From: Procambarus clarkii
Lineage: Eukaryota > Arthropoda > Malacostraca > Decapoda > Cambaridae
Direction of reading: 5' to 3'
Assembly (NCBI RefSeq): GCF_040958095.1
Contig: NC_091160.1
Location: 36,723,665-36,787,664, forward strand
DNA length: 64,000 nucleotides
The translations under genes and the position numbers were made by a program. The notes below the pieces were generated by a model that had not been told where the DNA came from, did not search any database, and saw only the letters and a program-made list of their open reading frames with translations. Shown here in pieces: positions 9,640 through 21,076 of the stretch (position 1 is its first letter; each line of letters starts with the position of its first letter).

Positions 9640-9850
9640 TCTCTCAGTCATCTTCGTCCAGTCCGTTCTCTGTGTTCATTTTCGTCCAGTCCGTTCTCTG
9701 TGTTCATTTTCGTCCAGTCCGTTCTCTGTGTTCATTTTCGTCCAGTCCGTTCTCTGTGTTCATTTTCTTCCAGTCCGTTCTCTGTGTTCATTTTCGTCTA
9801 GTCCGTTCTCTGTGTTCATCTTTCTCCAGTCCGTTCTCTGTGTTCATTCA
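9640..9850. repeat. 28-bp tandem repeat, about 7.5 copies
   Basis: The unit is cgtccagtccgttctctgtg plus ttcatttt, with tc/tt substitutions. Confidence 0.93.
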
Positions 9851-10027
9851 GCACATGCCAACTGAGAGCATATTATACCTCTGTGACTTATATGTTTCCA
9901 TCTGAGGCCTCTCATGTTCTATTTAACTTATATACCTTTCTTTGTTTACTTTGGCCGTGAGTGAACCCTGTCTGCGCCCCAGACAGGTCCAGCTGAGTCC
10001 ATAATAAGCACTGTCGTATCCTCTCCA

Positions 10028-10291
10028 GGGGCCAGATTCACGAAGCAGTTACGCAAGTACTTACGAACGTGTACATCTTTCCTCAATCTTTGACGGCTGT
10101 GGTTACATTTATTAAACAGTTTACAAGCATGAAAACTTGCTAATCAACTGTTGTTATTGTTATAAACATCCTCCTGGTGCTTCTGAGCTCATTAATAACT
10201 GTTTAATAATTGTAAACAAAGCCGCCAAAGAATGAGAAAAGATGTACAGGTTCGTAAGTGCTTGCGTAACTGCTTCGTGAATCTGGCCCCA
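10028..10291. mobile_element. MITE with perfect 30-bp terminal inverted repeats
   Basis: The left end ggggccagattcacgaagca(gttacgcaag) and the right end are exact reverse complements. The interior is also partly symmetrical (ttgacggct / agccgccaaag; atgtacaggttcgtaag). It is non-coding and about 264 bp. A target-site duplication is not obvious. Confidence 0.9.
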
Positions 10292-10397
10292 GATCTCAAT
10301 AATTTAGCCCGAGTCTATCTGTTGTTGTTGTTTTTTTCTAGATTTAGCTACACAGGAGTAAAATCCCCGAGTCTACCGTTATCAGATTCCACTTAGA

Positions 10398-10582
10398 CGG
10401 TGCCTCGTAGTTAGGTAGTTCTTAGACAGGTACCTCTTAACCAGGTGCCTCTTAGACAGGTACCTCTTAACCAGGTGCCTCTTAGACAGGTACCTCTTAG
10501 ACAGGTACCTCTTAGACAGGTACCTCTTAGACAGGTACCTCTTAGACAGGTACCTCTTAGACAGGTACCTCTTAACCAGGTT
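10398..10582. repeat. 15-bp tandem repeat
   Basis: The unit is cttagacaggtacct, with cttaaccaggtgcct variants, about 12 copies. Confidence 0.92.
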
Positions 10583-10900
10583 GATTATATCGTTTGGATG
10601 CCCGTCACCAACAAGCCATGGGTGTCAGGATGGTGTCATTCTCATACTGCAAATCACATCATCAAATTTGCAGATGAAACTAAGACATTTGTTAACGTTG
10701 GAAGTGAAGATGATATATTGAGGCCTTACAAAGAGATCTGCGTAAACACAAATGGTTGGAAGTCTGACAAATGCTTTTTTAATATCGAAAAATGCAAGCT
10801 CTTGCACATGGGGCATAACAGTGCACAAGACAACTACTAAATCAACAACATTAGCTTGCAGAAGATTGATGAAGAAAGGGACCTTGGAGTCAAAACTCCA
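10583..10900 (+). pseudogene. LINE reverse-transcriptase palm fragment
   Basis: Translation gives HIIKFADETKTFVNVGSEDD, then CVNTNGWKSDKCFFNIEKCK and LLHMGHN, then after a stop, DEERDLGVK. This is the FADD-box to DLGV block of CR1/Jockey-type reverse transcriptases. The second catalytic Asp is Glu (FADE), and stops interrupt the frame. It is sandwiched between two tandem arrays. Confidence 0.75.
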
Positions 10901-10904
10901 TCAA

Positions 10905-11075
10905 TCACTGAATGTTGTACTTGTGTACAAGTACAATCACTGAATGTTGTACTTGTGTACAAGTACAATCACTGAATGTTGTACTTGTGTACAAGTACAA
11001 TCACTGAGTGTTGTACTTGTGTACAAGTACAATCACTGAGTGTTGTACTTGTGTACAAGTACAATCACTGAGTGT
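10905..11075. repeat. 32-bp tandem repeat containing a palindrome
   Basis: About five copies of gtacttgtgtacaagtacaa plus tcactgaatgtt. The gtacttg...caagtac arms are self-complementary in every unit. Confidence 0.93.
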
Positions 11076-11172
11076 TGTACTCCTATTCAATATGTGGTAA
11101 CTGTATTTGTGAATGTTGCTTCCTTCGTCATGAATAATAAATAATAATAAAAAATCAGTTGTCCAGCTGACA

Positions 11173-11725
11173 CAGTGTTGTACCCCAGCCTCCAACACGG
11201 TTCCTCAGCCACAGAGCACCATCAGTGTTGTACCCCAACCTCCAACACGGTTCCTCAGCCACAGAGAACCATCAGTGTTGTACCCCAGCCTCCAACACGG
11301 TTCCTCAGCCACAGAGCACCATCAGTGTTGTACCCCAACCTCCAACACGGTTCCTGAGCCACAGAGCACCATCAGTGTTGTACCCCAACCTCCAACAAGG
11401 TTCCTCAGCCACAGAGCACCATCAGTGTTGTACCCCAACCTCCAACAAGGTTCCTCAGCCACAGAGAACCATCAGTGTTGTACCCCAACCTCCAACACGG
11501 TTCCTCAGCCACAGAGAACCATCAGTGTTGTACCCCAACCTCCAACACGGTTCCTGAGCCACAGAGCACCATCAGTGTTGTACCCCAACCTCCAACAAGG
11601 TTCCTCAGCCACAGAGCACCATCAGTGTTGTACCCCAACCTCCAACAAGGTTCCTCAGCCACAGAGCACCATCAGTGTTGTACCCCAACCTCCAACAAGG
11701 TTCCTCAGCCACAGAGCACCATCAC
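11173..11725. repeat. 50-bp tandem repeat, 11 copies
   Basis: The unit is tgttgtaccccagcctccaa, cacggttcctcagccacaga, gcaccatcag. Variants: cagcc/caacc, cacgg/caagg, ctcag/ctgag. Confidence 0.95.
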
Positions 11726-11754
11726 AGTCTGTCAGGTTTATCTGCCTTCTGCCC

Positions 11755-11920
11755 AAAGGAAGGGAACTATCAGGAGAAAGCACCAAGCCATTACGACTAT
11801 ATAGCACTTGGAAGGGGTCAGGATAAGGATTTGGGATGGGACGGAGGAAAGGAATTGTCCCCAACTACTTGGACCGTCGGGAATTGAACGCCGACCTGCA
11901 TGAAGCGAGACCGTCGCTCT
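11755..11920 (-). mobile_element. SINE family S1
   Basis: This minus-strand copy contains ccattacgactatatagcac and gggaattgaacgccgacctg on plus. It abuts the 50-bp array. Confidence 0.75.
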
Positions 11921-13080
11921 CAAGTGGATAAGCGGGGCAGCGTTTTCACGTACTGTGATCTGGATAAATATTGTCCGTAGTTCCATTGTATTTCCTGATC
12001 GTGAGTAATCATTAATATAATTTCAAGGCTATGCAATGAGTGGACAATTATGTTAAGAATGGTACTAATTTATAACAGACGGGCCTATTGTTGTCTGGTA
12101 GTGTAGATATTGGTAGTTCCAGACAGTATAGGCTATGGATAACCCAACTCTGGTTCCGTTGGAAAGGAACCAATCACTAGTCGGTGAGCTGAGCTGTGAA
12201 GGTTGGATGAAGAGAGTACCCAGTTAGTGGTAGAAAGGTTCACCATGACCTGAGGAAGGCCATGGTGGAGAGAAGCCTCTTCCTCCCTCCTTCAACCCCA
12301 TCTCTCCAACACACTCCAGTCCAGCTGCGTCACCTCCACACACCAACCCTCTCCAACGCCACCTTCCGCTCTTTCTGACTCCTTATAACCTCATAACTTG
12401 CAGCCATATAATCAGCAGCTTGATGATTCCTCTTTTGTTTCCCCGTCCATGGCCGAGGAAGCCAGTTTCTGAGTTTATGAAACATGAAAAGAAAGCTGGC
12501 GTGGGTGTAGAGTGCGCGTGTGATGCCGCTGGGAGGCGCTCTTCACGCTCCTCGTCTGGGTCCAACGCTAAGTAAATTTTGCTGGTGATGAAGCAATAGT
12601 GAGATAAAGGATGTGTGTGTGTGCCTGTGTTCCGTCACTGTGTACCCCCCCCCCCATATTATGGTCCGATAAGAGGCGTTTACACCTGGAAATATTGACA
12701 ATTATTTATCGCAGTCCAAGTGTCTTCAGTAAGGTATATGTGTACCGCATCAAGACACTTGTAGAGACAAGTGTCTGAGACTGATGTATACAACGTCTAC
12801 ACACGAAGATAGACATGCCAACTACCGTCAACAAAAGTGGGGATTTTCCAGCTAGTTTAGGTCACATCTATTGTTGGTCTTCTCAAATAAATTAAAAAAA
12901 AATGATAAAAACGTATTCGTTATTCTCTCTTAAAGAAAAGAGACTTTCCCATCATGAAAGAAGAAGTCACCTTCAACCATAACTTTAAGGCCAGAATCAA
13001 ATGATTTAAACATAAGAATAGTCAAATTATAAGGCAACAGGTACACCAAGGGTAGTTGGTAGGTAGTATAGAGAGCTAGA
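11921..13080. other. Unassigned sequence
   Basis: Mixed-composition DNA with a C10 run near 12645. No exon, RNA gene or repeat family could be supported. Confidence 0.4.
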
Positions 13081-13084
13081 GCTC

Positions 13085-13210
13085 ACTAACAGGCATGCAC
13101 AGGATGGGTATGGGGGTGTACCAGCACTCACAGGATGGGTATGGGGGTGTACCAGCACTCACAGGATGGGTATGGGGGTGTACCAGCACTCACAGGATGG
13201 GTATGGGGTA
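13085..13210. repeat. 31-bp tandem repeat, 4 copies
   Basis: The unit is cacaggatgggtatgggggt plus gtaccagcact. Nothing further is recognised up to 13970. Confidence 0.9.
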
Positions 13211-13979
13211 CTGCATAATTGCTACTCACAGAATGGGTCTGGTGTCCACTTCAAGTAACAAGGATATATAGGCATGGGGTCCATTACTACTCACTTGGTG
13301 GGAATGGGGTGCATAATTTTTTCTTGTTAACTTAAGTAACACAGTTGTTTAAAGTGTTTACAATTGCCCCATGCTGAAACACTCACCGATTTCTTCGTTG
13401 GGGAAGAAGAAACAGACTCCCCAGCCAGTAGTGGAGGTATTGTGGTCTGACCACATCGTCGCCCACACTCAACCAAGCATTTCTCTAAGGAACTATGTAC
13501 TCCATTTAAATGCAGGAGCTTATATACATTTACGGAATGTCACCACCTTGACTTGTAAAGGCACATTTTATTTGAATTAGAGCGAACTGTTATTCTCGCA
13601 CGCATGTGTGATGGCTCTCATGTGCCGGGATGAGTATTCTGAGTGATAGTGAAGGAGGAGCGGCCGGCCACATCCTCTCCTCACGGTGTCCAGGACGCGA
13701 CTGTTCCTTCGTCATCGCGGCTGTGTCCACGTTTCCCCAGGTTTTCCCCTGTCAGGTCTTCGTTGTCTGTGTATTATATTTAGTGAGTATTCCTCGTCTT
13801 GGATATTATTCTGTTTCCTCGTTATTAAGAAGCTATTTTGCTGAGGTGGGGACTTCAATTCGTCCAGTTCCTGTTGTCACTGCCAGTTACCTATTTAGCA
13901 TTTATAGGTAAATGGGTACCCCATACTATTTGGGGGTAACCCAAATAGCGGGTCTCAAGAGACCCGGGTCTATGCCCGG

Positions 13980-14611
<632 letters not shown>

Positions 14612-14784
14612 TTCTTCCTACATTTCTCTTCTCTCCTCTCCCCAACATCCCCATTTCACCTCTTTCCTCATCGTCTACTCCCTTCTCCTTCTCTCCCAGT
14701 CTTCCCGCCTCTCTCACCTCACCCCTTCTCCTCCTCCTCTCTCCTCTTCTTCCCACTCTCCCCAACATTCCCCCTCCTCCTTTC

Positions 14785-14935
14785 CGTAATGTACTACCAT
14801 ACTGTACTCAATACAGATAATGTACTACCATACTGTACTCAATATAGATAATGTACTACCATACTGTACTCAATATAGATAATGTACTACCATACTGTAC
14901 TCAATATAGATAATGTACTACCGTACTGTACTCAA
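14785..14935. repeat. 31-bp tandem repeat, about 5 copies
   Basis: The unit is aatgtactaccatactgtac plus tcaatatagat. Confidence 0.93.
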
Positions 14936-16029
14936 AAATGTACAAACAACATTTATGAATAAATCACCATATCATTAACAAAATTATAGCACGCATAGCA
15001 GCTATTTGTTGAACGTACAGAAATGAACTTTTGTCCCACAAAAAGTTCACGTTTTGTACAACTGAAATTCTCCAAATAGCGTTTTTTAAAAGTTGAAGTA
15101 ATTCTTCAGCCTAACGTCATATGACTAAATAAGCAATCGTAGGCCTAATATACGATCTTAGGCCTATATTAGTACATATATATGTGTGCTAGTGAATGAA
15201 GTGTTATTATCCAGGTATATTGTGGTTAGTAATGTATAGCATTAGACAGTTTGTCTGTCAGTAGTAATGGTGATGTTGAAGCTCTGATCATAACCTTGCC
15301 GTGGGTGGTGGCCGGGCTGGCCAGGCCGTCTCGCCAGCGGTTCCAACGTCAGGAAACTGTCGTACTAAAATACCTTATTCTACCCTACCCACGAACCTAG
15401 TGGACCCACGAACAGAAAACGGGACATTGTGTCAATTTCGCGAGCCGCTGCCATTTTCTAGAACGACAATTTTTGGCGTTACAATATTTAATGTATTAAA
15501 GTATTCGTTAAAATGCGACGTTCTGTCAGGATGACGAGTTGTAGAGCTACCATATACGGTGGTGACTCTGACCCTTAAGTTGTACATACCTCAGCTTAAC
15601 ACAATAAGCTTTCAAAGATTTCAGTGTTTTTTTTTGTGCATTGTTTGTATTGTAAATATGTGTGTGTGTGAGTGAAACCAGTTGTGCTTATAAAAGTTAA
15701 ACTACAGCTCTTGGGTCCCGCCTGTGAACATACAATCAACTGATCTAGGTTTCTTCCTACTTAAACCACACTGCTCTGCTGTATCTAATTTATAATTATA
15801 ATGGGGAGTCTGCCCCCCACCACTCCTATATCCCGTATATGGAGTGTCTCCATCACTCCACCTGCCGTGTATGGAGTCTACCTCCACCACTCCACATCTT
15901 GTGTATGGAGTCTGACTCCAGGATTCCATAGTTCAGCAATACTCGACACTAAAAGCGATCTTTCTAATATTATTGCGGATAATTTTACCACATAATTCCC
16001 AGTATCCCCTCATTTTTGTCTCTACCCGT
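14936..16029. other. Unassigned sequence
   Basis: Unique AT-rich DNA. A loose repeat of tatggagtctacctccacca type lies at 15800-15925. No gene is supported. Confidence 0.4.
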
Positions 16030-16165
16030 TAAAAAAACCTGTCGTGTACCTTTCTTACTCCCCAGAATATGTTTCACGTCGTGATCATGTCTCCTTCTCT
16101 TGTTTGTCTTCCCAATGACGTGAAATTCAGTTCATTTAGCCTGTTCTCGGAGCTGATGACCCTCA
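16030..16165 (-). pseudogene. LINE reverse-transcriptase C-terminal scrap
   Basis: The minus strand reads LRENRLNELNFTSLGRQ, then REGDMITT, matching the YEERLKELNLTSLEERRxRGDMITTYK block seen at 39.6, 52.2 and 60.1 kb. It has stops and lies beyond the 3' end of the LRR gene. Confidence 0.6.
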
Positions 16166-17872
16166 GCCTGGGGAGCAGACAGAAGACACACTATTGAACC
16201 CTTTCCAGCTTCGTTTAATGCCATGAAGACTGTCCCTGTGTTAACATATGTGGGCTTCTACGTAGAAATTGCTGAGGATTTAAATAGTTCTTCATAATAC
16301 AAATTAAAAAGTTTTATTTGGATTTCAAGACAAATATACATTGCAACAAAATATACAGAATCTCATAGAGTTTAAAAGATAAATAAAGTCGGACATGTAC
16401 TGACAGGCGGGCAGAGAAGACAGATAGACAAACAGAGACAGAGAAGTATAAAGAGAGACGGAGAGAAAATCATCATGCATTTATTCCAGAAACGTCAAAA
16501 ATATACATCAATAAGACATTCACACCCGTAAATACACATTACTACAGCACGAACGCACTAACATACAGTGGTTCCCGACGAGACGGGGAGCCACACTTGC
16601 TAAACACGAAGGAATAACATATATAAGAATTAATTACATAAATACTGTTGATATAGGAATTACAAGTTGTTTTCAGAATCTGGTAGGTGTTGCCAGTACC
16701 AGAGAACTGTTGCCAGTACTAAGAAACTGTTGCCAGTGCCAGGGAACTGTTATTGCCAGTACCAGAGAACTATTAGCATTTAATATGAATTAAATTTAAT
16801 GGTAGATCTGGAAATATGTTAGAAATATTGAGAAATATAATTTAAATGTATACATCAATGAAATATAGCAGTATATTATCTTCTGGCAGCACATATTGTA
16901 CTTTTATTATAAAATTGTATATAAAATTTGCTATAAATATATTAGAATGACTGAGGGGAGAGTGTCGTTAAGCACCACTGGGCTCTGCCGGGTTACGGGG
17001 AAGAAACATCGTGTTCAATATAACTTTACAATGTCCTCAAACTTCTGATCGAGAGAAAAAAAAATGTCCTGTAGGGTTTGTACTCTAGACTACGTAATCA
17101 TGAATTAATCCGGCAAGACACTAGGGCTAACTAACCTATCAAAAATATATGTTTATCTTAGAGTCAGCACGAGTACTATCACAGCAGTTAATGTGTTCAT
17201 CACACAGGTCCTGGAGGCACTGAGACTGACACTAGGTAAGGTGGATTTCCCACCGTAACTTTATTTTAAGTTTAGTGTTGTGAACGCACAAATCGATATA
17301 CCTGTTGGGATTACTTCCTGGACGATGTAGACACGTGTTAACCCTTGCGCTGCTCAAATCACGCATCAATAACACTTTCTTGTTCCCAAGTACGAAAGAA
17401 AATAATCTGAAAATCTAATTTTATGATTTTATTTGTTCAAATGAGTTAAGAATAAAAAAGTAATAATACAAATTCTACTTTGGATCTATAGAATTTCATA
17501 TGAATTAAATCTTGATATCGATCTCTGGACCTAATATTTTGGACCTAATCAAGTAGTTATCCCTTAATTGTAATTCATATTTAGTTATTACCCTTTAGTT
17601 TATGTCCCTAAGGAACCGCTGAGGTAAAATGCGTTTAGAGTTTGTTTCCGACACTGGAAAGGTTGGAGTATAATTTTTTATTTATATATAATGTTTATAT
17701 GTAGTATGACAGGGTGCAGTTGCTTCTTATACACCAGCCTGTGTATGGTCTATGTATAACACTGATGAGTATGAGGAGAGAGCACTGGAGTGGCTACCAG
17801 TGTATGAGGTGTAAGGTAGCCAGGAAGCAGGTGAAGAGGACGGGGCCCTCCAGGGCTGGCATGTGGGCGCCA
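16166..17872 (-). other. 3' flank and probable 3' UTR of the LRR gene
   Basis: Unique AT-rich sequence follows the stop codon. An AATAAA on the minus strand at 17682-17677 lies about 190 nt past the stop; other candidates follow in the AT-rich stretch. Which is used cannot be told here. Confidence 0.4.
17677..17682 (-). terminator. Candidate polyadenylation signal
   Basis: AATAAA on the minus strand, about 190 nt downstream of the LRR gene stop codon. The distance suits a short 3' UTR, but the region is AT-rich and chance matches are likely. Confidence 0.35.
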
Positions 17873-20800
17873 TTAGGTGGGCTTGTTGCCCCCGACGGGC
17901 AGGGACGCATACTCCCGGTAGTAGTTGTTGTAGTACCAGTCGATGACATTTGCCTCACTCGTAGAGAACTCTGACTCGTGGAGGAGCGGCTCCTGGGAGG
18001 TAGCGTCAGGCATGAGAGTCGCGGTCTCGGAGGGAAGGTCGACCTCATCCTCCGTGTCGGTCTCCAGCTGCCCAGGCTGGTAGACCCGCTCGATGGTTGG
18101 GTATCCGCCCCGCCCCATGCTCTTGCTCGGGCTGATGTAGGTGTTGTTAGGGGGCACGCGGGGCACGGAGCCCAGTAGTGGCTCGCCTGACTTGTCCACG
18201 GGGAAGACGACGCCTGGCCGTGACCTGGAGTGCGCTGTGGCGGCACCAGGCCGCTCCTGCATGGGGTGCCTCGAGAGGGACTCGTCATCTTGTAGCGGGG
18301 TTACAGAGTGCAAGACTAAAGGGGATACGACTGTGGGGAATTCGCTGCTGCTCTCTGACACTTCTCCGAGATGTTCACCGGAGGAAGACGAGGTTGACTT
18401 CCCGAGGAAGTCAGACGCGAGGTCTTCCCGCACGTCCTCACCCACCTGTGGCGGGAAGATGTCCTCCGGGAACAAATGTTTATCGGATGGAATGTGAGAG
18501 GTGGCGGTGGTGGAGGTCACAGCTGCAGGACGGTTAGTGGTGGTGCTCCTGGCGGTGGACACGGTTGTAGGGCGGCTGGTGGTGGTGGTGCTCCTGGTGG
18601 TGGACATGGTTGTAGGGCGGCTGGTGGTGGTGGTGCTCCTGGTGGTGGACATGGTTGTAGGGCGGCTGGTGGGGGTGGTGGTAGTGGAGTACTGTGGCGC
18701 TGGTGTAGGAGTGGAGGAGACGGAAGGGGACCTGATAGTCACGGCCGAGGGGGAGCCGGAGAGGTGAGCGTCGGGCGGAGTGTCCTCGAGCGCCGGGAAG
18801 CCTCCCTGGGAGAGGTCAGCACCTTCAGGGGGCTCTTGGTGCTGTTCTCGCTGTACTTCGTCCTCGGCGGCGTATAGCAGCCCCAGCAGGTCGCTCAGGG
18901 AGGTCTCAGACGCCTCTGGAGAGTCTGGGTCACGTGTGGGCGTGGCAGATGGTGGACGCGTGGGCGTGGCAGGTGGTGGACGCGTGGGCGTGGCAGGTGG
19001 TGGACGCGTGGGCGTGGCAGGTGGTGGATGCGTGGGCGTGGCAGGTGGTGGATGCGTGGGCGTGGCAGGTGGTGGACGCGTGGGCATAGCAGGTGGTGGA
19101 CGGGTGGGTGTGGCAGGTGGTGGATGCGTGGGCGTGGCAGGTGGTGGACGCGTGGGCGTGGCAGGTGGTGGACGGGTGGGTGTGGCAGGTGGTGGATGCG
19201 TGGGCGTGGCAGGTGGTGGACGCGTGGGCGTGGCAGGTGGTGGACGGGTGGGTGTGGCAGGTGGTGGATGCGTGGGCGTGGCAGGTGGTGGACGGGTGGG
19301 CGTGGCAGGTGGTGGATGTGTTGGGACGACTGATGCTTGGTGTGTGGGTGTGGCAAGTTCTGGGCCTGAGGGTGTGACAAGTAGTGGGTGAGTTGGCATA
19401 GCAAATACATGATGTGTGAGCGTGACAGATTCAGGACGTGTGGGTAAAGCAGACGGAGAGGGTGCTGGTGCAACAGGTGGAGGGCGTGTGGGTGCGGCTG
19501 GTAGAGGGCGCGCGGGCGTAGCAGGATGCCCTTCTAGTGCAGTGGTGGAAGCGTGTATTGTTTGCGAAGTCACCAGCTGAGAGTCGGAAGTCGTCGCAGG
19601 TAATGGAGGCCATGTTGGGGAAAAATTTGGCGTGACGTGTGGTGCGGCGTGTGAGGGTGGAGGGGCGTGTGAGGGTGGAGGGGCGTGTGGGGGTGGAGGA
19701 TGCAGTACCATAGGATGATCTTTAGAAGAATTGCCATTTTGCTCATCGTTTGGGTATGGTGAAAAGTTGCTTAATTGAGTTTTGATGAGCGGGGGGTTGG
19801 CGACTAACGATGTCGGTGAGAATGATGATGGGACGGCGAGAGGGCGGGAGGCCGTGGCGGCCATGTCAGAGGACGACGGTGGCCGCTCGACGCCAGCTGC
19901 TGTGACCTCCAGCGACCCGTGTCCGAGCCCACCGCCTCCCAACTGACTCTCCGACGGCGACATGTCCGTCGCAGTGCTGGTGGCCGTCACCATGGCCATG
20001 GGCGGGACGGGGCCGGGTGGGCGGGTGGGCTGGTTAGGAGTCCAGCGGTGGGCGCCGGACATGTTTGGGGGATCTACGATGGTGATGGGATGGTTGGGGT
20101 CGTGTGGTTGGTATGGGAGAAACGGTTCGTTGGGCTGATAATGGGACACCCCAGAGTCAGGGTGGATGACGGCCGGGGGCGACCACCGCGGCACTGTGCC
20201 TCTCATGGCACCTGGTATCTTGGTGCCAGTGTCAGGAAGCTGCGGCAGGAAACCTCCGGAGGGTTGAGGCACTGTGGGTGTGAAATGTGAGGTAACCGAG
20301 GGCTGACGGTTGATAATGTTGGGTTGCCTGAGTCCGGTGTGAGATTGTTGATTACCGGAGACAGGCAGGAACGGGGTGTCAAAACTGGGTCCTGGGTGAG
20401 GGTGCATGACGGAGGGCAGCGCGGGCCTGGCGTGAGGGTGTATGGGGCTCTGTGCGGGCCCTAGGCGAGGCCTGTCTCCCCACACGTTGGTGGGGCGGCT
20501 GACAGGCACCACCACGCCAGGCACCCCCGGCCGGTGACGCTCTCCCTTCACCACGGGGAACACAAAGGGCACCCCGGGGCCCCTCACAGGCAGCCGAGGT
20601 ATGGAGCCTCCCTTCGCCTGGTTCGCCACCTCGGCTGGTGGCGGGGGAGGCTTCATGGCCATAGACTGTCTAATTGGTGGTGGAGGGGAGGGGAAGAGAG
20701 GGTGTGGACTGGTGGGTCCATCAATCCAAATTGGTTGACTATTGTCGGGGCCCTTCATGGGCTTGTCGTCGTCCAGCGGCCCGAACTCAGACACGGCCCC

Positions 20801-21076
20801 TGTCTCATGGCGGCCTATGACTGGCAGGCCTGCCCAGTTGACGTTGAGGCCTATGTTGGGGAGCCTGAAGTTAGTGATGGTCTCCAGGATATTGGGAAGA
20901 GTGGGAAACATGAGACCGCTGAAGAGGCCAGTCTCGGTGGCAGTCTCATGCTTGTGGTCGTCCACTAGAGCGGTGCTGCTGCCGCTGCTGCTCCCTGACG
21001 ACCCCGCGTAGATGGTGGGTGTGTCTCCCGTCACCGTGTGGATGCTCGACGACACCGTCCCCAGCTGCTGCTCCGC
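17873..21076 (-). CDS. LRR gene exon 8 (mucin-like tail, stop)
   Basis: This 3204-nt terminal exon has the acceptor tgtgtgttgcag and gives residues 1123-2189. It starts AEQQLGTVSSSIHTVTG, is Pro/Thr/Ser/His-rich throughout, has about 16 copies of the octapeptide PPPATPT(R/H) (about 1705-1836) and about three 15-residue copies of SRPTTMSTTRSTTTT (about 1918-1975). It ends in a Tyr-rich motif, WYYNNYYREYASL, before the stop. Non-repetitive parts such as LPNILETITNFRLPNIGLNV keep one frame for more than 1000 codons. The long opposite-strand frames over this exon are shadows. Confidence 0.93.
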   Translation of the reverse strand, partial: AEQQLGTVSSSIHTVTGDTPTIYAGSSGSSSGSSTALVDDHKHETATETGLFSGLMFPTLPNILETITNFRLPNIGLNVNWAGLPVIGRHETGAVSEFGPLDDDKPMKGPDNSQPIWIDGPTSPHPLFPSPPPPIRQSMAMKPPPPPAEVANQAKGGSIPRLPVRGPGVPFVFPVVKGERHRPGVPGVVVPVSRPTNVWGDRPRLGPAQSPIHPHARPALPSVMHPHPGPSFDTPFLPVSGNQQSHTGLRQPNIINRQPSVTSHFTPTVPQPSGGFLPQLPDTGTKIPGAMRGTVPRWSPPAVIHPDSGVSHYQPNEPFLPYQPHDPNHPITIVDPPNMSGAHRWTPNQPTRPPGPVPPMAMVTATSTATDMSPSESQLGGGGLGHGSLEVTAAGVERPPSSSDMAATASRPLAVPSSFSPTSLVANPPLIKTQLSNFSPYPNDEQNGNSSKDHPMVLHPPPPHAPPPSHAPPPSHAAPHVTPNFSPTWPPLPATTSDSQLVTSQTIHASTTALEGHPATPARPLPAAPTRPPPVAPAPSPSALPTRPESVTLTHHVFAMPTHPLLVTPSGPELATPTHQASVVPTHPPPATPTRPPPATPTHPPPATPTRPPPATPTRPPPATPTHPPPATPTRPPPATPTRPPPATPTHPPPATPTRPPPAMPTRPPPATPTHPPPATPTHPPPATPTRPPPATPTRPPPATPTRPPSATPTRDPDSPEASETSLSDLLGLLYAAEDEVQREQHQEPPEGADLSQGGFPALEDTPPDAHLSGSPSAVTIRSPSVSSTPTPAPQYSTTTTPTSRPTTMSTTRSTTTTSRPTTMSTTRSTTTTSRPTTVSTARSTTTNRPAAVTSTTATSHIPSDKHLFPEDIFPPQVGEDVREDLASDFLGKSTSSSSGEHLGEVSESSSEFPTVVSPLVLHSVTPLQDDESLSRHPMQERPGAATAHSRSRPGVVFPVDKSGEPLLGSVPRVPPNNTYISPSKSMGRGGYPTIERVYQPGQLETDTEDEVDLPSETATLMPDATSQEPLLHESEFSTSEANVIDWYYNNYYREYASLPVGGNKPT

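Noticed and set aside
18476..19391. Plus-strand Val/Gly-rich frames over exon 8
   Set aside because: Shadows of the minus-strand Pro/Thr coding repeats.
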